From Muribaculaceae bacterium (GTDB lineage Bacteria; Bacteroidota; Bacteroidia; Bacteroidales; Muribaculaceae), in assembly GCA_009775355.1 (NCBI GenBank), contig VSPN01000059.1, positions 1-10,104 on the forward strand: a stretch of DNA of 10,104 nt. Direction: 5' to 3'. Below the pieces are notes generated by a model. The model did no database searches. It had not been told where the DNA came from and saw nothing but the letters and a program-made list of their open reading frames with translations. Below, piece by piece: positions 6,921-10,104 of this stretch. Positions within the stretch are counted from its first letter, which is position 1; each line of letters starts with the position of its first letter. The translations under genes were made by a program, and so were the position numbers.

Positions 6921-6956
6921 CCCCTGCATTAGCATTTTTTGTGGGATGGGGTCTTA
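6921..6956 (-). repeat. Right terminal inverted repeat of the 340-bp element
   Basis: Exact reverse complement of 6617-6652. It ends 125 bases before the rmuC ATG, leaving room for the separate rmuC promoter. Confidence 0.9.
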
Positions 6957-7011
6957 TAAACGCCTGATGCAGCAAATATCATGCCACATGACGTGGAAAT
7001 ATAGCCCGAAC

Positions 7012-7027
7012 ACATGTTTTGACATGT
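7012..7027. promoter_or_regulatory. ACATGT dyad upstream of rmuC promoter
   Basis: Two ACATGT palindromes (7012-7017 and 7022-7027) are separated by 4 bases just before the -33 box of rmuC. The position suits an operator, but no regulator is known to me for this motif, and short dyads occur by chance. Confidence 0.25.
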
Positions 7028-7031
7028 CCGA

Positions 7032-7063
7032 TTTGTGAGACTTGCCGATTTGTCGTAAATTTG
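7032..7063 (+). promoter_or_regulatory. Bacteroidota-type promoter for rmuC
   Basis: A -33 TTTG (7032-7035) and a -7 TAAATTTG (7056-7063) are separated by 20 bases, matching the Bacteroidota consensus TTTG-N19-21-TAnnTTTG. Transcription would start near 7067-7070, giving a leader of about a dozen bases before the ATG at 7082. The octamer CGATTTGT occurs twice here (7029-7036 and 7046-7053). Confidence 0.65.
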
Positions 7064-7081
7064 TGCTGACAAACTTTGACT

Positions 7082-8518
7082 ATGGAGACAATAATTATAT
7101 CATTGATATCGCTTGCCGTCGGTGCGGCGACCGGTATCCTTGCCGGCAGGGTGCGCTCGGGCAAGCTCGATACACGCATCGGCATTCTTGAGTCGCAGCT
7201 TTCAGAGTCCAGAGCCGCGGCCGAAGAGTCGTTGCGCAGAATGGAGGAGACTCACGGCCGTGTCATGGAGGAGCGCGAGAAGGCTCATGCCCTGATGCTC
7301 CGCGACCGCGACCGCTCGTGGCAGTCTGTTCTTGAGGAGAAAGAGAGGGTGAACGCCGAGTCTCTTGCAAGGCAGGAAGCTCATCACCGTGAGGCCATGG
7401 AGGCGCTGCAGGGACGTTTTGACGAGACCGTGGCCAAGATGAAGGCCGAACTTGAGAATGTCACCGCTGAAATGCTGCGCCGCCGCCAGTCGGAATTCGA
7501 GACGTCAAGCCGCGAGGGGGTGGCGAAGATTCTCGAACCGCTGAATGTGTCGATACGCGAAATGCGTCAGGCTGTAGCCGACAACACCGAGAAACACACC
7601 GAGTTCGGAGGTCGTCTCGCCGCCAACATCCGGATGGTTATGGAGCATAGCGACGCGGCGCGAAAGAGTGCCGACCGACTTGCCGACGCTTTGCGCGGCG
7701 GTGGCCGCATTCAGGGTGACTGGGGTGAGAAGGTTCTCACGGAGTTGCTGGAGTCGCAGGGGCTGACAGAGGGTGTGCATTTCGACACGCAGCCTACTCT
7801 GCGCGATGCAGCGGGAAACGCTGTCCGCAATGAGAACGACCGTCTGTTGCGCCCCGACGTCATCCTGCATCTCGACCGCGAACGCGATGTGGTGATCGAT
7901 GCCAAGGTGTCGTTGTCGGCTTTTCTTGACTACCGTTCGGCTGAGACTGACGAGGCTCGTGAGTCCGCGCTTAAAAATCATGTGACGAGCATAGAGAACC
8001 ATGTCAAGGAACTCGCCCGGAAGGATTACTCGGCCTATGCATGCCCGGGGCGGATACGCATGGATTATGTCATCATGTTCGTGCCGAACACCACGGCTCT
8101 CTATGCAGCGACCCTCCGGAAGCCCGATCTGTGGCGCAAGGCCATGGAGAAAGGCGTATATATCGCCGACGAGCAGACGCTTTATGCAGCGTTGCGCATC
8201 ATCGACATGACCTGGCGTCAGATCGCACAGGCGGAGAACCATGAGAAAGTCTATGCTCTCGCCAACGAGATGCTCGACCGTGTCAACATGTTTATGGAGA
8301 AATTCGTGACTCTCGGCAACAAGCTCAATGATGCCCGTAAAAGCTATGATGACGCTTTTGGAAAGATCCGCGAGTCAGGCCAGAGCATACCGGTCACATG
8401 TCGCAAACTGGTAAGCCTCGGAGCGTCCGTGAAGCCCCGCAAAGGTGTCACCCCCGACCTGCTCGGTCTGACCGAGCCCGAAGATCGGCGCATACAGCCT
8501 GACGGAGGTGACTCCTGA
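7082..8518 (+). CDS. rmuC: DNA recombination protein RmuC
   Basis: A 478-residue RmuC-family protein; E. coli RmuC limits recombination at inverted repeats and is thought to be a membrane-anchored nuclease-like protein. Order: one N-terminal membrane segment (residues 4-22, around ISLISLAVGAATGILAG), a long charged coiled coil (about 30-150, rich in Glu, Arg, Lys and Ala), then the RmuC core. The core shows GDWGEKVLTELLESQGL at 212-228, LLRPDVILHL at 255-264 and VVIDAKVSLSAFLDY at 270-284; the Asp in RPDV and the DAK are in the right order for a PD-(D/E)XK-type site. The ATG at 7082 is preferred to a TTG two codons earlier because it sits a short distance after the promoter. The stop is 6 bases from the stop of the convergent CobW-like gene. 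Assignment is firm; the biochemical activity of the family is less well settled. Confidence 0.95.
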   Translation: METIIISLISLAVGAATGILAGRVRSGKLDTRIGILESQLSESRAAAEESLRRMEETHGRVMEEREKAHALMLRDRDRSWQSVLEEKERVNAESLARQEAHHREAMEALQGRFDETVAKMKAELENVTAEMLRRRQSEFETSSREGVAKILEPLNVSIREMRQAVADNTEKHTEFGGRLAANIRMVMEHSDAARKSADRLADALRGGGRIQGDWGEKVLTELLESQGLTEGVHFDTQPTLRDAAGNAVRNENDRLLRPDVILHLDRERDVVIDAKVSLSAFLDYRSAETDEARESALKNHVTSIENHVKELARKDYSAYACPGRIRMDYVIMFVPNTTALYAATLRKPDLWRKAMEKGVYIADEQTLYAALRIIDMTWRQIAQAENHEKVYALANEMLDRVNMFMEKFVTLGNKLNDARKSYDDAFGKIRESGQSIPVTCRKLVSLGASVKPRKGVTPDLLGLTEPEDRRIQPDGGDS

Positions 8519-8524
8519 GGGTGA

Positions 8525-9802
8525 TTATGACTCAAGACATGCGTCCAGGGCTGCCGTAATGGCGGCCCTGTCCATTTTACGGCCTATGAACACGAGTTTC
8601 TGCATGCGGTCGCCATATTCGGGATCCCAGTCGCGCATCAGGCCCGGGTCACGGGCGAGCAGAATCTCAAGATCCTCCTCCGGAGCAGTGGCATACCAGC
8701 GTCCGGCCTCTGTGAGTCTTTTCTGTGTGCCTGCCTGCTCGAAAAGATATGACATGTCGGGATTCTCTTTGAAATAGCAGACGCCTTTGCAGCGGATCAC
8801 GCTCTTCGGCCAGTTTTTGGCGCAGAACCAGTCGAACTTGTTGAGCGAGAAAGACCGGCGTGCGAAATACACGAACGTGCCGATGCCGTATTCCTCAGCT
8901 TCTCCCTCTCCGTGATGATGGTGGTGATGGCAGTGGCAGACGCCATGCTCGTGATCGCAATGCTCGTGGCCATGCTCATGCTCATGCTCATGCTCATGGT
9001 CATGCTCATGGTCATGCTCATGGTCATGCTCATGGTGGTGATGCTCATGCTCCTCGTGCTCATGGTCGGCCGGTTTCTCGATCTCTTTTACCCATGTGGC
9101 GGATGTCGCCACTTTCTCGAAGTCGAATTTGTGAGTGTTGAGAAGTTGGTCGAAATCGACATCGCAGAAATCGCATTCGATTATCTCGGCTGTGGGCTGC
9201 AGAGCGCGTATCACTCCCTTGATCTGAGCCGCCTCCTCTTTGGTGACTTCCGAAATCTTGTTAAGCAGGATGATATTGCAGAATTCGATCTGCTGAATTA
9301 TCAGATTCTCGATATCTTCCTCTTCGATGTTGTCGCGTGTCAGCGACTCGCCTCCGGCAAACTCGTCGCGCAGACGGAGCGCGTCGGTGACAGTGACGAT
9401 GCAGTCGAGCGTGACAGTGCCTTTGCGGTTGTATTGCTCTCCCATCGAGGGCATGGCGCATATGGTCTGGGCTATCGGCTCAGGCTCGCAGATTCCGCTT
9501 GCCTCGATCACTATATAGTCGAAATCTCCGTCGGCGAGATCGGCGAGCTGGCTCACCAGATCCATTTTGAGTGTGCAGCATATGCAGCCGTTCTGCAACG
9601 GCACGAGGCTGTCGTCATTCTGTCCGACAATGCCCCCTTTGGCTATAAGGTCGGCATCGATGTTTACCTCGCCGATGTCATTCACGATAACAGCGAAGCG
9701 TATGCCTTTCCGGTTGTTGAGTATTCGGTTGAGAAGTGTTGTCTTTCCGCTTCCGAGATATCCCGTCAGCAGAAGCACCGGTATTGTTTTTTTCTTTTCC
9801 AT
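8525..9802 (-). CDS. CobW/COG0523-family GTPase, putative metallochaperone
   Basis: A 425-residue G3E GTPase of the CobW/COG0523 (YjiA, ZNG1) class, proteins that bind Zn or other transition metals and deliver them to targets by GTP hydrolysis. Seen: Walker A GYLGSGKTT at 14-22, the metal-binding CxCC signature as NGCICC at 71-76, EASGICEP at 100-107, and a C-terminal CobW domain from about residue 305. The G4 position reads NKIS (181-184) where NKxD is usual. Residues 247-297 form a His-rich loop with 28 His and 3 Cys, mostly HEHD/HE repeats, then CHC followed by six His, between the GTPase and CobW domains; it probably buffers or senses metal. The ATG at 9802 directly precedes the Walker strand, so the start is secure. 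Upstream lies a repeat copy; no recognisable Zur-type site or TAnnTTTG promoter is seen. The metal served is unknown. Confidence 0.93.
   Translation of the reverse strand: MEKKKTIPVLLLTGYLGSGKTTLLNRILNNRKGIRFAVIVNDIGEVNIDADLIAKGGIVGQNDDSLVPLQNGCICCTLKMDLVSQLADLADGDFDYIVIEASGICEPEPIAQTICAMPSMGEQYNRKGTVTLDCIVTVTDALRLRDEFAGGESLTRDNIEEEDIENLIIQQIEFCNIILLNKISEVTKEEAAQIKGVIRALQPTAEIIECDFCDVDFDQLLNTHKFDFEKVATSATWVKEIEKPADHEHEEHEHHHHEHDHEHDHEHDHEHEHEHEHGHEHCDHEHGVCHCHHHHHHGEGEAEEYGIGTFVYFARRSFSLNKFDWFCAKNWPKSVIRCKGVCYFKENPDMSYLFEQAGTQKRLTEAGRWYATAPEEDLEILLARDPGLMRDWDPEYGDRMQKLVFIGRKMDRAAITAALDACLES
8546..8580 (+). terminator. Possible terminator for rmuC inside the convergent gene's 3' end
   Basis: CAGGGCTGCC and GGCGGCCCTG form a 10-bp stem with one G-T pair and a 5-base loop, 28 bases after the rmuC stop, followed by TCCATTTTA. 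The T-run is weak, and the same bases encode an Ala-rich stretch of the CobW-like protein, so the hairpin may be incidental. Confidence 0.35.
8971..9036. repeat. 6/12-bp tandem repeat encoding the His-rich loop
   Basis: Eleven consecutive hexamers, CATGCT or CATGGT. From 8989 they form four copies of the 12-mer CATGCTCATGGT, which on the minus strand encodes Asp-His-Glu-His. As the unit is a multiple of three, gain or loss of copies keeps the reading frame. Confidence 0.9.
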
Positions 9803-9812
9803 GAGATTTCTG

Positions 9813-9887
9813 TTTTAGACCCCATCACATTTTAGACCCCATCACACAAAAAAAGTTGATGTCGGGTGTAGTGCGGTCTATACGAAC
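9813..9887. repeat. Decayed repeat copy with 17-bp tandem duplication
   Basis: TTTTAGACCCCATCACA occurs twice back to back (9813-9829 and 9830-9846), followed by CAAAAAAAG and then GTGTAG-TGCGGT-CTATAC (9866-9883). The order (AGACCCCATC.CACAAAAA end, then a TAGCGGGCTA-like hairpin core) matches the 6617-6956 element in shortened form. The stem keeps pairing through one G-T. The copy begins 10 bases upstream of the CobW-like ATG. Confidence 0.6.
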
Positions 9888-9890
9888 ATA

Positions 9891-9936
9891 TATAAAACAG
9901 TGAAGCCTGAATGACAGTTTTGTCAATCAGGCTTCA
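9891..9936 (-). terminator. Intrinsic terminator of the tRNA operon
   Basis: TGAAGCCTGA (9901-9910) and TCAGGCTTCA (9927-9936) pair perfectly over 10 bp; after one A-A mismatch a further 5 bp pair around a 4-base loop. On the minus strand the stem is followed by CTGTTTTATA. It lies directly after the tRNA-Leu 3' end, so it should end the tRNA transcript before the CobW-like gene. Confidence 0.75.
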
Positions 9937-9938
9937 GG

Positions 9939-10023
9939 TGTCCAGGATGAGACTCGAACTCACACGGCCAATACGGCCACTACCCCCTCAAAGTAGCGCG
10001 TCTACCAATTCCGCCACCTAGAC
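9939..10023 (-). tRNA. tRNA-Leu (anticodon GAG)
   Basis: 85 bases form a class II tRNA: acceptor stem GTCTAGG/CCTGGAC with one G-T pair, Leu-type D region (TGGCGGAATTGGTAGACGCG), anticodon stem CTACT/GGTAG with loop TTGAGGG giving anticodon GAG (reads CUU/CUC), a long variable arm built on GGCC-GTATT-GGCC, and T-loop TTCGAGT. The discriminator base is A and the CCA end is not encoded. It lies 5 bases after tRNA-Gly in the same transcript. Confidence 0.96.
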
Positions 10024-10028
10024 ATTTG

Positions 10029-10101
<73 letters not shown>

Positions 10102-10104
10102 ATT

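Larger units (their letters stand above)
6617..6956. mobile_element. 340-bp palindromic, MITE-like element with 36-bp inverted ends
   Basis: The ends are perfect 36-bp inverted repeats: 6617-6652 begins TAAGACCCCATCCCACAAAA, and 6921-6956 is its exact reverse complement. Between them are two long imperfect hairpins (6654-6745 and 6827-6920), whose cores contain TAGCGGGCTA in one and its complement TAGCCCGCTA in the other, around an AT-rich centre with a small dyad (TAGTTA TTT TAACTA at 6788-6802). No coding sequence of transposase size is present. If the element proper is AGACCCC...GGGGTCT it is flanked by TA on both sides, compatible with a TA target duplication as in IS630/Tc1-type miniature elements; this is inference. 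It fills most of the 468-base gap between divergent uvrA and rmuC. It could instead be a REP/BIME-like structured repeat. Confidence 0.75.

Noticed and set aside
6985..6997. CCAC-ATGAC-GTGG inverted repeat as terminator or operator
   Set aside because: The stem is only 4 bp with no T-tract; not distinguishable from chance.
8971..9036. CRISPR-like regular repetition
   Set aside because: Units are 6-12 bp with no spacers and are in frame with a His-rich protein segment.
8912..9835. 307-codon open frame on the plus strand, rich in Met, Val and Leu
   Set aside because: It is the complement of the CobW-like gene; its Met/Leu/Val runs come from the CATGCT/CATGGT repeat that encodes His and Glu on the real strand.

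Overview
The window reads as ordinary chromosome of a Bacteroidota, most likely order Bacteroidales and possibly Muribaculaceae. Grounds: the SmpB, U32-peptidase, RmuC and UDG-like proteins have Bacteroidales-type sequences; two candidate promoters carry the Bacteroidota -7 box TAnnTTTG; genes lack clear Shine-Dalgarno sequences; tRNA 3' CCA ends are not encoded. The family placement rests on base composition and repeat style and is inference.

Layout. 1-267: 3' end of an AT-rich, unidentified gene with a hydrophobic C-terminus. 268-470: no gene; holds a decayed copy of a structured repeat. 471-1052 (-): small uracil-DNA-glycosylase-superfamily protein. 1125-3361 (+): smpB and a U32-peptidase-family protein, overlapping by 1 nt. 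3339-6613 (-): uvrA followed by a small putative lipoprotein whose ATG overlaps the uvrA stop. 6617-6956: a 340-bp element with 36-bp perfect terminal inverted repeats and two long internal hairpins. 7082-8518 (+): rmuC, with a good Bacteroidota promoter. 8525-9802 (-): a CobW/COG0523 metallochaperone-like GTPase with a large His-rich loop. 9813-9887: another decayed repeat copy. 9901-10101 (-): tRNA-Gly(GCC) and tRNA-Leu(GAG) followed by an intrinsic terminator.

Functionally this is housekeeping: three DNA-repair genes (UDG-like, uvrA, rmuC), a translation-quality pair (smpB plus a probable RNA-hydroxylation-type U32 protein), metal handling (CobW family) and tRNAs. The most unusual content is the non-coding repeat family. 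Three copies of differing decay share the terminal motif AGACCCCATCCCACAAAAA and a hairpin core around TAGCGGGCTA. Two of them lie directly upstream of start codons (uvrA, cobW-like), so they must form part of those genes' leaders or promoter regions. No complete new protein system (defence, secretion, biosynthetic) is visible.
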